NCBI GenBank assembly: GCA_040954595.2
Contig: CM082577.2
Span: 14,136,001 to 14,200,000, forward strand
Source of the DNA: Balanoglossus misakiensis
Taxonomy: Eukaryota > Hemichordata
Direction of reading: 5' to 3'
DNA: 64,000 bases
The notes below the pieces were generated by a model that was not told where the DNA came from, did not search any database, and worked only from the letters and a program-made list of their open reading frames with translations. The position numbers were made by a program, and so were the translations under genes. Positions 42,417 to 53,948 of this stretch are shown piece by piece; within the stretch, counting starts at the first letter, position 1; each line of letters starts with the position of its first letter.

Positions 42417-42700
42417 CCAGAAGGGTCAGTGCTTGGAAATGTGAGAGCCTGGAAATTTCCAAGCACTGACAAGGGTCAGTGGTCGGAAATTTCCAGACAC
42501 TCAGGGAATGTGAGAGCTTAGAAATTTCCAAGCACTGACAAGGGTCAGTGGTCGGAAATTTCCAGACACTCAGGGAATGTGAGAGCCTAGAAATTTCCAA
42601 GCACTGACAGGGTTAGTGGCCGGAAATATCCAGTCACTCGGGGAATGTGAGAGCCTGGAAATTTCCAAGCATTGACAGGGTCAGTGCTTGGAAATCTTGA
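42417..42700 (-). repeat. 69-bp tandem repeats, left arm
   Basis: About four units with the core GGTCAGTGGTCGGAAATTTC; the reverse complement of the right-arm array. Confidence 0.85.
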
Positions 42701-43140
42701 GTTTCTCTATCATGTTTCAAATTATGGCCTTTAGGAAAACGATCTGTTGAGGAACTTCGCCTGTATTTATATCTTCAACCCTACGGATGAGTTTGGTCGT
42801 TTGACTGCGGTGGCCTCTTCTGCTGTTCTTCTCTCTCTCCATGCCCGACATCCTGGTCTCGGCACCAACAAATGTACCGCGTACACTTGGGAATAGGTTC
42901 GGAATGAAGAGAGAGGGGCGGGATGGCCAATACTTCTTTATATACAGTGGTTTGAACTGTGACATTTGGTAACACTGCATAATTCAAGAACAATAGCATT
43001 TGGTAGTTGTGAAGTTGTGACTTTGTATACAGAGTAGAAAGAACAATTGTGTCAGATAAACAATACCAATTCCCAATAAACAACTAGTGTATGGGCTAAC
43101 TCAGAGGAGTTGGTAGGCGAAGCCTGTCATGAACATTGTG

Positions 43141-43530
43141 ACGCTAAGGCTCCTTAGACAAACCTGGTGCGTCTGCGGTCCAGATCCGTACCAGAGCTTT
43201 TCGCCGAAATTCGATTTTATCGGGAGAATATCCTTTCCCTGTCTACTAACCGGTTATAACTGCGATTGACTTCTTCTAACATCCGAACCGCTCGCTTTCT
43301 GAAACTTTTGTGTTTACCCATTGAGATAACCTCACTGTATTCAATATGGCGATCTCAACAGGTAAACACAAGAGAAAATCAGAAAGCGAGTGGCTCGGAA
43401 GTTAATTACATCATATTTGGAGTCATTTGTGGGTAGACGGGGGAAAGATTCCCCCCGATAAAATCCAATTTCGGCCGAAAAGCTGCTGTCCGGATCCGGA
43501 TCTCAGACGAATCAGTTTTGTCCATGGAGC
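43141..43530. repeat. Central palindrome of the foldback element
   Basis: Imperfect inverted arms of about 180 nt around 43340. Matching blocks include TTTTCG(G)CCGAAATT and ATTTTATCGG. Possibly a separate MITE nested in the element. Confidence 0.75.
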
Positions 43531-43597
43531 CTTGCAGAGATGTGGTGGAAGCCGTGTATTAAACGCCGGGAGAACGCAGACATGTACGGAGGACTAC

Positions 43598-44135
43598 CAC
43601 GACCCTGTCAGTGCTTGGAAAGTTCAAGGCTCTCACATTCCCTGAGTGTCTGGAAATTTCCGACCACTGACCCTTGTCTGTGCTTGGAAATTTCTAAGCT
43701 CTCACATTCCCTGAGTGTCTGGAAATTTCCGACCACTGACCCTTGTCAGTGCTTGGAAATTTCCAGGCTCTCACATTCCCTGAGTGTCCGGAAATTTCCG
43801 ACCACTGACCCTTATCAGTGCTTGGATATTTCTAAGCTCTCACATTCCCTGAGTGTCTGGAAATGTTCGACCACTGACCCTTGTCAGTGCTTGGAAATTT
43901 CCAGGCTCTCATATTCCCTGAGTGTCTGGAAATTTCCGACCACTGACCCTTGTCAGTGCTTGGAAATTTCCAGACTCTCACATTCCCTGAGTGTCTGGAA
44001 ATTTCCGACCACTGACCCTTGTCAGTGCTTGGAAATTTCCAGACTCTCACATTCCCTGAGTGTCTGGAAATTTCCGACCACTGACCCTTGTCAGTACTTG
44101 GAAATTTCCAAGCTCTCACATGCCACTGACTCTTT
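43598..44135 (+). repeat. 69-bp tandem repeats, right arm
   Basis: Roughly seven to eight units. Because 69 is a multiple of three, a 202-codon frame stays open through them, giving a 23-residue periodic peptide that is unlikely to be a protein. Confidence 0.88.
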
Positions 44136-44655
44136 CCAAGTATTTTAGCCGCAAAATATGGATTTGTCAATGAGCAGTGCTTATTTCCTAAAATTCATAC
44201 GAAATCCAACGGATTTGTGTGATACGGATATTAATCTAACAATTCTTGTAATAAATATTGGGTTTCAGATTTACTTTTTGATGCTATTGTTTTTTCTGGC
44301 GAAATTTTACAAACAATTCACACACTTGCAAATTTTCAATAGAAATATTACTCATGATAAACATGGAGACAAAATTTCATTAGAAAAAAATCAAAAGGAC
44401 TGTCATGTACGTGGCTTTGAAGGAGACTCAGTTTTTTCACAGATAAATTTTAATTTTAGTTTAAAGCCAAAATATGACAAAATGCATTTTTCCTGCTGTA
44501 CAGCTGCAGGAAAGAGACTAAGAATACCATTATGTAATTTTTTCATTAGAAATTGGCAAAGAATGGGGAATATTTTCATAAATTTCTAACTTTTTCAGCA
44601 GTAATTATGTAAAAAAGAGGTTTTTCGGAAATTGGAAAATGTTTTCTATACTGTT

Positions 44656-44864
44656 CGAAGCTTTCATCAGCAGAAGTGTTGAAATGAACCTCTATTGAAA
44701 CAGGAATATGGTCGGAGTCAACAACATTGCAAAGACTCGAAATTGAAAGAACATTGCTATGAGAAACTTCAGTGGTAACACAGTGGTCAATCCATGAAGT
44801 ACTGCCATGAGCATCGCTAATATAAGTAAACGTACCAGAATCCCTGCCTAGCAGCTCAACATCA
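44656..44864 (-). pseudogene. LINE endonuclease C-terminal fragment
   Basis: Reads GTFTYISDAHGSTSWIDH and DSDHIPVSIEV, the last two conserved blocks of the LINE APE-type endonuclease (including the SDH catalytic motif). The preceding part was lost at 5' truncation. Confidence 0.82.
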
Positions 44865-45351
44865 GAAATAATTAGATCGTAAGACAATGATGAATTTCTG
44901 TGTTTTTTTGCTCTAGATAAAATATTAACTCATTCCTCTGGCAGGGGAACATTCTAAGGTTAAAATTTGTGATGAGAAAAAAAAGGCTTTTAACAGCTCA
45001 GTAGTTGTATCTTGTCATTATATTATTTAGAGTGTGTTGGTTCTCCGCATAAAACAATATTAGTTTCACTTACGAAATAATTTCAGCCTAGCTGCATGTG
45101 TAGTAACTACTGACGTACATCACTAATAGCAAAAGTTCGATAATATACAAACTACAATTTATGACCGTGATATCATAAATTATTTCATGGGACATTGACA
45201 TGACCGTGAGATAAATACCTATTTAGTTCATTTCCACTCAGTTTGTGATGATGTTTTAGAAATATATCATTAATTAGAAAAGTTCAACTTTGCTACTTAA
45301 TGAAAATCGGTGGAATGTTTCCCATCATAATATTTTCCATACAAACAGTAA

Positions 45352-45536
45352 GTTTTAACGAAGTAGGTAAATCAAATTTGTCAGAAGTATAGCGCTCAAC
45401 AACTTCACATGGTGTTGCTGGATTCAACCGGGACACAAAAAGTGTCCATACACGCCGCGGTCGTGCGCCTTGAAGGCCGGCTGTAGTACTCGGCTCAGTT
45501 CCAATCACAGGCTGGGTTCTCTTCCGTTTTCGTCGT
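45352..45536 (-). pseudogene. LINE ORF1-like fragment, copy C
   Basis: Same remnant as in copies A and B; shares the internal deletion with A. Confidence 0.5.
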
Positions 45537-46038
45537 AAAATTCCTATAGAACTTTCCGCACTGTATCATATGGAAGACGTGTATAAGTTTGTGGTCATTC
45601 CAGACAGTTGAAAAATGCCTTGCTTCTGCTCAATGACTACTACATGGATATGCACACAACTACTTTTTTGGAGGGGGGGGGGGTTCCTGCTGGCCACTGA
45701 TCGGCGTTGAATTTTGGACATAAATTGCATTTTACCTAACCTTTGACGTTTATTCGATACGTCTTAATATTTATATGAGTACATACATGTACAGTATGGT
45801 ATTCAACGCTTTCACGCCAGGACTACAGTTTAAGCTTTTGTATCAGAACAAAAATGACGCATACCGCATGACATTAATATTACGTATAGGAAACAGATTA
45901 GATGGATGGGTTTCAATATCCATGTATTGACCAGCCATTTAAGAGCATACACCTGTCTACCCGAGAAAACGTTGAGTCGCTTCAAAATGTATGCTTAGAG
46001 GCGCAGAAGTCGTAGTTGCCATATTATCTGAACAGCAT

Positions 46039-46490
46039 GTAGCTCAGACAAAAGCTACGGCCCTCTCAATTTACCTGCCACACAATAACGATGCCCGAAA
46101 ATGACTCTGACACAAAAGAAGCAAAAAACGTTCGTGACAGAGATAGAAATTGAACAATTATTACATGCATTTCAATTTAGTTAAAAATTAATAAAAGCAA
46201 TTTAACGATCTTATAATGTCATTTGACACCTCTTGAAGAATACATATTCGGGAGAAAAGAAACACAGAGTGTCAGGTATACTAGATAGAAATTGCATTAT
46301 AAATTTAAACGTGAAGTCATTAAACGAGCCTCCGGCACGCGCACTGAGCTCTTAAAATTCCTTTGGTGGCCATGCTAGTTTTTCAGAAATGACAAAAATC
46401 TTTGAAAATAAACTTCTTCAAGAACTTTTTCTCAAGAACCATTTGACAGTTCGGAATGGTTGGGTGACTACTCATATGTGCGGCGACTTT
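46039..46490 (-). repeat. Segment homologous to the tRNA-array spacer, copy C
   Basis: As in copies A and B. Confidence 0.83.
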
Positions 46491-47744
46491 TGCATAGTGG
46501 TTCTCTTAGATTAACCATATCTGCATAATATGTTACCCTTTATTTCTTATATTTGTACATATTTAATTCCATGCTAAAAAGTGACCAGTGGGGTTCGTTT
46601 TGTCGACGATGGATCAGCCCGGGCCCAGAATGTAATCCAACTTCTGGATGACATTTGACCAACATTCGCATATGTCATCAGCATATACAGTATATGTGTC
46701 CCTTGTATTTTTGGAACACGGCACTATATGGAGCCGTTCATAAAATGACAACTTTGCAAATACGTTGTGTTAATTGCGCTCCTGCCTTATTAAAGGTTTC
46801 ATATTTATGTTAAATGGGATACGTGAACACCCCAGCTCGGGAATATAAAATCTGCAGTACAGTGGTGAAAACTGACTAATTTGGATTCGCCTTATAAATT
46901 CGCGGGCACAGAACCATTGGGCCAAACCGCATCCCGTAGACTGCAGTTATTCTTACTAAAATAACAAACACTTTGCAAAAAATGTCAACGCAGTTTCATT
47001 GAAGTCCGTTGATTTATACGATATTTCATGACATATAATCCCAAAATAATCCCAATTGTGGTCATCGTTCAGAAACTTAAGATGGGTCCCTAGGATCTTT
47101 TTGCTCGTTGCTATGGGCCTTTATAGGACACTACACTCAATTTTGATCGAAACCGTTATGAACGTCCGACAAGGGGCTTGTAACTAGTTAAAAATACACA
47201 CGATTGTGTGCACACCCCCTGTCTGAGTATGTTTACGCCAGCTACCGCCCGGCCATAGGCCGCCACGCTAATACGGCAAAGCAGCGGTCAGCGATAGCGT
47301 GCGCGTCCTGTAACCACAGTAACTGGATCGAACGCTAAAAATCCAATGTTTTGTACACAGAGATTTTGTACCGTTCACGAAAATCCCTAAGGCTTTTTTC
47401 ACAGGCGATGTAGGCCAGCCAAATTTGACCTGCTTGTTGAGAACGCACTTCCGCATAGTGTGACGGATCGTTTTTTCGGTTTTCGTCGTGCTAAGAAGCG
47501 ATACCAGTGGAAGAGTGCGTCCAAAAACACCCAAAATCGATTACTTTTTCAGGTGTGGTACGGGTATGCTGAAATCGTAGGATACAACGATAATATTCGA
47601 AAACAAAATCCGTCACGATCTTCCCTGGTTCAAGCAACTAATGAATACGTATCAAGTTCGTTTTTGAGGTCACGGAATAAAAAGCCTTAGGCTTTTGAAA
47701 TTTGACCTAGCTAATTTGCATATCAAAAGCGTCAGGGGGCGCGC

Positions 47745-47948
47745 TGTAGTATTCTGATAGCTACGATCAATATAGCGCCCTCTAGTGTTGCATTGTTGGT
47801 GTTCCACTTGTTTATGAATTGCTGTATGACGTCACTTCCGCCCAGATTAGGCGAAGCACATTGTTGAGTCTTTTCAGCCGATCAATAAATAGGTTGTTGT
47901 TATACCTTACGATCGCATTATTATTCCCATGTTGATGGAAACATAACA
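47745..47948 (+). repeat. 5' LTR of element 2
   Basis: 204 bp; AATAAA at 47884. Confidence 0.93.
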
Positions 47949-48058
47949 TGGTGACAGCGGTGAACGTGAGTGATCAGATGTAAGCAGACTTTACACAGTA
48001 TCGACTACACAAGACACCAAAACTACATAAGAAAAGACCATCGAACTGACCTGACAAG

Positions 48059-51000
48059 ATGGCGGCCGCACTACAAACGCCCTTCACAGCCCCAAAGATG
48101 GAATGGGACGCGCCAGATCTAGCAATAGCCTTCAGTCGTTTTCGTCAAAAATGTGAGTTAACATTTAAGACAGCACTTAAAGATGCTAACGATGAAGAGA
48201 AAGCTAGCTACATACTTCTATGGTCCGGTGAACCAGGTCTTGACAAATACAACAGTTGGTCGTTTGAAAATGAAGACCAGCGGAAAGACCCCACAGTACT
48301 ATTCGACAAATTTTCCGAACACTTAGAGCCGAAGTCGAATCATCGCATACATAGATACCAATTCCAAGATATGAGACAAGACCCTGGAGAACCAGTTGAT
48401 GATTTCTTTTCGAAATTGAAAAATGAAGCCGCCAAATGCAAATTTGGGGATACAAAAGAACAGGAAGCAAGACTCGTAGATCAGTTGATATGGGGGATCT
48501 GTCACCAAGAAATACAGAAGAAACTTATTGGGCGTGATGAGAAACTGACCTTGAAGGAGGCACTTGATATAGCTAGAGGTCACGAAGCCACAACAAAACA
48601 CATGAAAACGCTCACAGATTGCCAAATTGCTAGTCCCGTGGATAGCAAAGCTGTCAACACAGTAAAAAGGCAGCCCAACAAAACACACCCCAAACAATGT
48701 AAGCATTGCGGGAAAAAGCATGACACCTCAGTGAAAAGTAACTGCCCAGCATATGGCTCGAAATGCCGAAATTGTGGGAAACCTAATCACTGGCAGGCGG
48801 TATGCCATTCCAAAACCAGCTCAAGCCAACCGAAGTCACAGCAGAGACGAGGTGGAAAACCAATCCATAATGTGACACGCTCGAGCAGCAACATGCATCA
48901 AATAGATGATGAAGTCCTAGATGTTGGAACTATCGAAATAAATGCATTGGACAACATCAACAGACAAGAAGAAATATACACGAAACTGACAATCACACAG
49001 AGCGAAAAGAAAAGGAAAGTAGCACTGAGATGCAAGATTGATACCGGTGCACAGAGCAATATACTGCCCCTCTGCCTTTTCAAGATCATATTTCCAGAGA
49101 AACTGGATAAACACGGAAATCCAAAACGCGGGCACTTGAAGGAAAATAAAACAATCCTTACCGCATATGGAGGTTCCAGAATCAAACAGCTTGGCACCAT
49201 CGTCATTCCATGTGAACATAGAGAGAGGAAAATCAGATGCCTCTTCTATGTAACTGACGCCGCAGGCCCAGCCATTTTAGGGTTAAAGGCAAGCAGAGCC
49301 TTAAACCTGATACAAATAAACTGTTCAGTAGAAGCCATACAAGTGCAGGCGAGCCCAGAGTGCAAGACAGCACAGCCTGGAAGAAATGTGGAAGTGGAAA
49401 AGAGAAAGATGAACGAACAGAAGCCAGCAGGAAGAAACAGAAACCCTGCAGATGACTACATAGACAGTAATACACCCATCAGGGACCGCCCTCCCATAAA
49501 GAGCAAAGAACAGTTGCTGAGGATGTACCCTGATTGCTTTGACGACGTGGTCGGATGTTTTGAAAACTACACATACCACATCACTCTTGATCCAGAAGTA
49601 CAACCAGTAGTACACCCTGCCCGCAGAGTTCCATTAGAGCTAATGGATAGACTCAAAACCGAGCTACAGGAGATGGAAGATAAGCAAATCATCGCCAAAG
49701 TGAACCAGCCTACGAACTGGGTCAATTCTCTTGTTGTCCGGGAGAAAGACAATGGAAGACTTCGCATTTGTCTGGACCCGAAGGACTTGGACAAAGCCAT
49801 TAAAAGGGATCATTACCCTACACCCACATTGGAGGAGATTACCCCAAAGTTGGCAGGCGCAACACTTTTCAGCAAGCTAGACGCGCGGAACGGATACTGG
49901 AATGTAAAGATCGATGAAGAATCATCCTTCCTGACGACCTTTAACACACTATATGGCCGTTACAGATTCCTACGAATGCCATTTGGGCTAAGGATGAGCC
50001 AAGATGTGTTTCAATTCAAAATTGATGAAACATACAGAGAGTGTGAAGGTGCAGTCGGCATTGCAGACGATATACAAGTCTTCGGATCAGGAGAGCGACA
50101 CCATGACCTGCATCTACACGAAGCCATGGAACGAACCAGGAAAGCAGGCATTAAACTGAACAAAGAGAAATGCTACATCAAGACAAAAGAATGTAGTTTC
50201 TTTGGCATGTTATACACAGAAGACGGAGTTAAACCTAACCCAGAAAAGGTCAAGGCAATAGAGATGATGCAACCGCCTAGAGACAAGACCGAACTGCGCA
50301 CATTCCTCGGAATGGTGAACTACATGGGTTCGTTCATACCCAGATTAGCTGAACACACAGCACCACTGAGAGAGCTCATCAGAGACGACACTGAGTTTGA
50401 GTGGTCTCCGACACACACAAAGTCTTTCAATATGATCAAGGACCTGATCAGCACAAAGACTACACTTGCTTACTACGACCGTAAGAAGCCTGTCACTCTA
50501 CAAGTCGACGCATCGGGAAAGGGAATCGGAGCGGTGCTCATACAGGAACAGAGACCTATAGCATTTGCGTCCAAGGCCCTGACACCAGCGGAAACCCGAT
50601 ACGCCAATATACAAAGAGAACTACTCGCGGTAGTCTACGGATGCGAGAAGTTTCGCACATATCTCTACGGCAGAAGTTTCATAGTAGAGAGTGATCATCG
50701 ACCGTTGGAGCAAATTCAGAGGAAGAATTTGACCAAGGCACCACCCCGATTACAGAGAATGCTGTTGCGCATACAGCCGTATGATTTCACCATACACTAC
50801 AAGCCAGGCAAACAGATGATACTTGCCGACGCACTATCTAGACTGTCACCGCAAGATCAGAACGAAATCAGTGACATGAAAGTCCAGATACACCACCTGG
50901 TGAAGATCACACCAATGAGACAGATGGAGATCAAAGAAGAAACTACCAAAGATGAAATTCTTCAATTATTGATCCAGCAAGTCCTGAAAGGATGGCCAGA

Positions 51001-52138
51001 TAGCATCAAGGACATTCACGCTGATATTCGCCCCTATTGGTCTATTCGAGACGATATCGCTATCGAAGATGGTATTATCCTGATAGGCAGCCGACTCCTC
51101 ATACCAGCAGTAATGAGAGATGAAATGCTACAACGCATTCATAGCAGTCACCTGGGGATCGAGAAATGCAAGCTGAGAGCCAGATCCAGCGTGTACTGGC
51201 CAGGAATTTATAAAGATATAGAGAGACTAGTAACAGGATGCAACGCGTGCCAGAAATTCCAGAATTCCCAGCAGAAGGAACCGATGATTCCAATGGAAAT
51301 TCCACCACGACCGTGGCACACAATTGGAGCAGACCTATTCTACGTGAACCAAACATGGTACATGATAGTTGCTGACTACTACTCCAAGTTCCCCTTTATT
51401 AGGAAACTTGAAGACCTCAGAGCCAGTACCATTATGAGAGCCCTCCGAGTTCTATTTGCAGAGCAAGGAATACCCGAGAAACTAGTTTGTGACAACAGAT
51501 CTCAGTTTACAGCTAGAGATTTCCACAGCCTAACTGAGAAATATGGTTTTGCGATAGTCACATCATCACCATACTATCCCAAAGGGCACGGTTTTATCGA
51601 GCGACATGTACAGACCGTGAAGAACATCCTGATGAAGTGCAAAGAGTCCGGAGATGATCCGAATCTAGCATTGTTGGCACTTCGCGCGACTCCATTGAAG
51701 TCCAACATACCATCACCAGCTGAGTTGCTGAACAGCAGAGCATACAAGACAACTCTCCCAGCCAAAATTCACCCAGCAAGAAACGGGGAGGAAGTTCGTC
51801 AATACCTGACATCTCAACAGCAGGCCCAGACTTCCAGCCACGACCAGCACTCCAGACAACTACCAGAATTGCTGACAGGTCAACAAGTCCATGTACAAAA
51901 CCCAATCAGCAAAACATGGAGTCCAGCGAGAGTTGTAGCCCCAGCAAACACACCTAGATCCTACACCGTGAAGTTAGACAACGGGAAACAAATGCAACGC
52001 AACAGGATCCACCTGAAACCAGTCAGCGCAGAACTGAAACCAGCACAGACAGGGATGGATCAACACAATATTGCACCAGCAGTCACAGAGGGAACACCGC
52101 CTCAACAACCCGCAACGCCAGCGTCACCAGCCCAATAA
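48059..52138 (+). CDS. gag-pol: Gag-Pol polyprotein of element 2
   Basis: 1359 codons from an ATG with a good context (ACAAGATGG). In order: a capsid-like Gag region (1-200); two zinc knuckles (about 214-250, the second CX2CX4HX4C); protease with DTGAQ at about 326; RT from about 500 with the catalytic box IADD at about 667; RNase H starting LQVDASGKG at about 814 and ending LADALSR; integrase with an HHCC finger at about 1028-1066, a DDE core (GADLFY, CDNRSQF, GHGFIERHVQTVK) and a basic C-terminus. Domain order is the standard gypsy order (RT before integrase), unlike elements 1 and 3. The RT motif style and short LTRs suggest the Mag-like lineages, but clade needs a tree. Confidence 0.94.
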   Translation: MAAALQTPFTAPKMEWDAPDLAIAFSRFRQKCELTFKTALKDANDEEKASYILLWSGEPGLDKYNSWSFENEDQRKDPTVLFDKFSEHLEPKSNHRIHRYQFQDMRQDPGEPVDDFFSKLKNEAAKCKFGDTKEQEARLVDQLIWGICHQEIQKKLIGRDEKLTLKEALDIARGHEATTKHMKTLTDCQIASPVDSKAVNTVKRQPNKTHPKQCKHCGKKHDTSVKSNCPAYGSKCRNCGKPNHWQAVCHSKTSSSQPKSQQRRGGKPIHNVTRSSSNMHQIDDEVLDVGTIEINALDNINRQEEIYTKLTITQSEKKRKVALRCKIDTGAQSNILPLCLFKIIFPEKLDKHGNPKRGHLKENKTILTAYGGSRIKQLGTIVIPCEHRERKIRCLFYVTDAAGPAILGLKASRALNLIQINCSVEAIQVQASPECKTAQPGRNVEVEKRKMNEQKPAGRNRNPADDYIDSNTPIRDRPPIKSKEQLLRMYPDCFDDVVGCFENYTYHITLDPEVQPVVHPARRVPLELMDRLKTELQEMEDKQIIAKVNQPTNWVNSLVVREKDNGRLRICLDPKDLDKAIKRDHYPTPTLEEITPKLAGATLFSKLDARNGYWNVKIDEESSFLTTFNTLYGRYRFLRMPFGLRMSQDVFQFKIDETYRECEGAVGIADDIQVFGSGERHHDLHLHEAMERTRKAGIKLNKEKCYIKTKECSFFGMLYTEDGVKPNPEKVKAIEMMQPPRDKTELRTFLGMVNYMGSFIPRLAEHTAPLRELIRDDTEFEWSPTHTKSFNMIKDLISTKTTLAYYDRKKPVTLQVDASGKGIGAVLIQEQRPIAFASKALTPAETRYANIQRELLAVVYGCEKFRTYLYGRSFIVESDHRPLEQIQRKNLTKAPPRLQRMLLRIQPYDFTIHYKPGKQMILADALSRLSPQDQNEISDMKVQIHHLVKITPMRQMEIKEETTKDEILQLLIQQVLKGWPDSIKDIHADIRPYWSIRDDIAIEDGIILIGSRLLIPAVMRDEMLQRIHSSHLGIEKCKLRARSSVYWPGIYKDIERLVTGCNACQKFQNSQQKEPMIPMEIPPRPWHTIGADLFYVNQTWYMIVADYYSKFPFIRKLEDLRASTIMRALRVLFAEQGIPEKLVCDNRSQFTARDFHSLTEKYGFAIVTSSPYYPKGHGFIERHVQTVKNILMKCKESGDDPNLALLALRATPLKSNIPSPAELLNSRAYKTTLPAKIHPARNGEEVRQYLTSQQQAQTSSHDQHSRQLPELLTGQQVHVQNPISKTWSPARVVAPANTPRSYTVKLDNGKQMQRNRIHLKPVSAELKPAQTGMDQHNIAPAVTEGTPPQQPATPASPAQ

Positions 52139-52431
52139 TCGTTGAGATCAACACGAACCAGAACAAATATACAAAAGCCGTCTCGATACAAAGACTATGT
52201 GACTGATTGATAGCTTTTTCTGATATTGAGATACGCCATTTGTTCCACAGAAAGTTGAGTTATACAGAGGAAAATTTATCACATTTTTCCCAGAGTATTT
52301 TTCATGTTCGTTGCGTTTGATTTTGACAAAGACTGATTCAAGATGAATGCAGAGTTTGCACAGGACAATTCATAGTGACATTCGTATTCAAAAAAAGAGT
52401 TTTGAAACAATTTATCTTAAAGAAGAGGGGA

Positions 52432-52635
52432 TGTAGTATTCTGATAGCTACGATCAATATAGCGCCCTCTAGTGTTGCATTGTTGGTGTTCCACTTGTTT
52501 ATGAATTGCTGTATGACGTCACTTCCGCCCAGATTAGGCGAAGCACATTGTTGAGTCTTTTCAGCCGATCAATAAATAGGTTGTTGTTATACCTTACGAT
52601 CGCATTATTATTCCCATGTTGATAGAAACATAACA
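52432..52635 (+). repeat. 3' LTR of element 2
   Basis: 204 bp, one difference noted near the 3' end (GATAGAAAC versus GATGGAAAC). Confidence 0.93.
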
Positions 52636-53283
52636 CGCGCGCTCACAATCGTGCAGATTTTCAACTAGTTACCAGCCCCTTGTTAGACTCTGAAAACGGC
52701 TTAGTCCAAATCGGGGTGTAATGTCCTATAAAGGCCCATAGCAACGGGCAAAAAGATCCCAGGGACCCATCTTAAAGTCGTAGTTTTTAATTGGATTAGA
52801 CATTCTAAAGACGGGTAGAGCGTCTCTGTCACTGATCGTGTTTTCCGTTTAAAGCGGACACTTTGTTTAAAATAGAAAATAGAACAGTGACAATGGATCG
52901 ATGTTGAAATTGCGTTATTTTAGCAAAATAGTTGCTGTCACTGATCGTGTTTTCCGTTTAAAGCGGACACTTTGTTTAAAATAGAAAATAGAACAGTGAC
53001 AATGGATCGATGTTGAAATTGCGTTATTTTAGCAAAATAGTTGATCAACTTACTGTCATGATATCATTTCGGTGCTTGGTATAGGCTGGAAATCAAACTA
53101 TTTACTGAAATTGATGTCATTCAGCTAAAAGATTCATACCGCGTTCGATTGAATAGACTTCCCCATCCAATTCTTTCATCGGCAGTTTGAATGTGAAAAG
53201 CATCCGTGAGTGTGGAGATGTTTCCAAAACCAACTTCACCGGCACTGTTCTATATTATTCTATATGAACAGCCCTGTTTGTTT

Positions 53284-53403
53284 GTTGCAATAACTGTAGC
53301 CTTGGTGGTGGGCTGGTGTATCGCCGTCGATTGGCCTGCCGTCAGCGATCAGGCCAGCCGACAGCGGTACACCAGCCCACCCACTAAGGCTACAATTATT
53401 GCA
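53284..53403. repeat. 119-bp palindrome, copy C (diverged)
   Basis: Same hairpin with several substitutions on the left arm, so pairing is weaker than in A and B. Confidence 0.7.
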
Positions 53404-53948
53404 GCTACCTGTTTATATGACTTTCTCCCAGAATGAGCGGGCCATTTCGAAGCCTTGGATGTTTCCTAGAGTGTTGCAGGATCTGAATTAACACTCAGCA
53501 AATAAATATGTTCCCACATATTTTTTTCTGTTTCTGTTCCTGCTTGGTTGAACGCGTTACAGTGAGAACCCCCGACAAATATGTTTCGCCCTCGTGTACA
53601 TATTTAACGTGCGCATGTGTGATGTGTAATCTTTTAATGTTGCATCTGCAACTGTGAACTGACTATTCAATTATAATGTATATAGCTTCAACTGTAGTAG
53701 TTTGGTTTGTGAGAAATAACAAATAAACATTTCTGACAGGCATATAGACAGGAGATGCATAACGGACGAATGATTCTCAGTCTCCGGGCAGAGGGCTCGG
53801 CCGATATGCCGCAGCCATGCGTTTGCATTAAAGTCATCGGACACTGAAATCGTTACGTTTTCCGAATGTGTAGATTATGAGCCGGTGTGGTGTCCCCTAT
53901 ATTGTTAGGGGTAGTTTGAGTTTAATACTAAGCGCGGAGTTTACGAAA

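Larger units (their letters stand above)
42129..44655. mobile_element. Foldback-type DNA element with inverted tandem-repeat arrays
   Basis: The termini are inverted repeats of about 34 bp (AACAGTATAGAAAACATTTT at the left, its complement at the right), flanked by CGAA (42125-42128 and 44656-44659). Inside, a 69-bp repeat forms an array in one orientation at 42417-42700 and in the opposite orientation at 43598-44135. The centre holds a further palindrome (43141-43530). No transposase ORF is seen. This is the organisation of foldback elements (FB, TU), whose long inverted termini contain tandem repeats. It inserted into the LINE endonuclease-RT linker. Confidence 0.82.
39893..44868 (-). mobile_element. 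CR1/L2-like LINE, 5'-truncated, interrupted by a foldback element
   Basis: A non-LTR element inserted in the GAAAATAATT site of the unit (compare 29150 and 56005). Its 3' end is a (TAA)n stretch at 39893-39926. It contains the C-terminal part of an endonuclease (44864-44656), a linker, and RT with a YADD catalytic box. A 2.5-kb foldback element splits it at 42129-44655. The 5' end lacks most of the endonuclease and all of ORF1. Confidence 0.88.
47745..52635 (+). mobile_element. Complete Ty3/gypsy retrotransposon, single intact gag-pol (element 2)
   Basis: Two 204-bp LTRs (47745-47948, 52432-52635) starting TGTAGTATTC and ending AAACATAACA, which differ at about one site. The target duplication is CGCGC (47740-47744, 52636-52640). 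A TGGTGACAGCGG primer site follows the left LTR directly, and AAAGAAGAGGGGA precedes the right one. The single 4.08-kb ORF is unbroken. Everything visible is consistent with a very young, possibly mobile copy. Confidence 0.95.
47081..52771. mobile_element. TTAA-target DNA transposon (non-autonomous), split by gypsy element 2
   Basis: Starts GATGGGTCCC and ends GGGACCCATC, with TTAA on both sides (47077-47080 and 52772-52775). Terminal inverted repeats extend about 135 bp with interruptions. Without the nested gypsy element it is about 0.8 kb and has no transposase. TTAA targets are used by piggyBac and Kolobok superfamilies; which one is unclear. Confidence 0.82.
37749..53855 (+). repeat. Tandem duplicated locus, copy C, expanded by nested insertions
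   Basis: Same unit stretched to about 16 kb by an L1/Tx1-like LINE tail (38127-39385), a CR1/L2-like LINE with a foldback element inside (39927-44864), and a TTAA transposon with a gypsy element inside (47081-52771). The leader exon and about 480 bp around it are missing. A short direct repeat sits at about 52816-53041. Confidence 0.9.

Noticed and set aside
43540-44148. 202-residue repetitive protein
   Set aside because: A 69-bp tandem repeat is a multiple of three, so any stop-free unit gives a long frame. The antisense strand is open too, and it sits inside a transposon.
47460-47690. 76-codon ORF inside the TTAA transposon
   Set aside because: Too short for a transposase and lacks DDE-type motifs; treated as non-coding interior.
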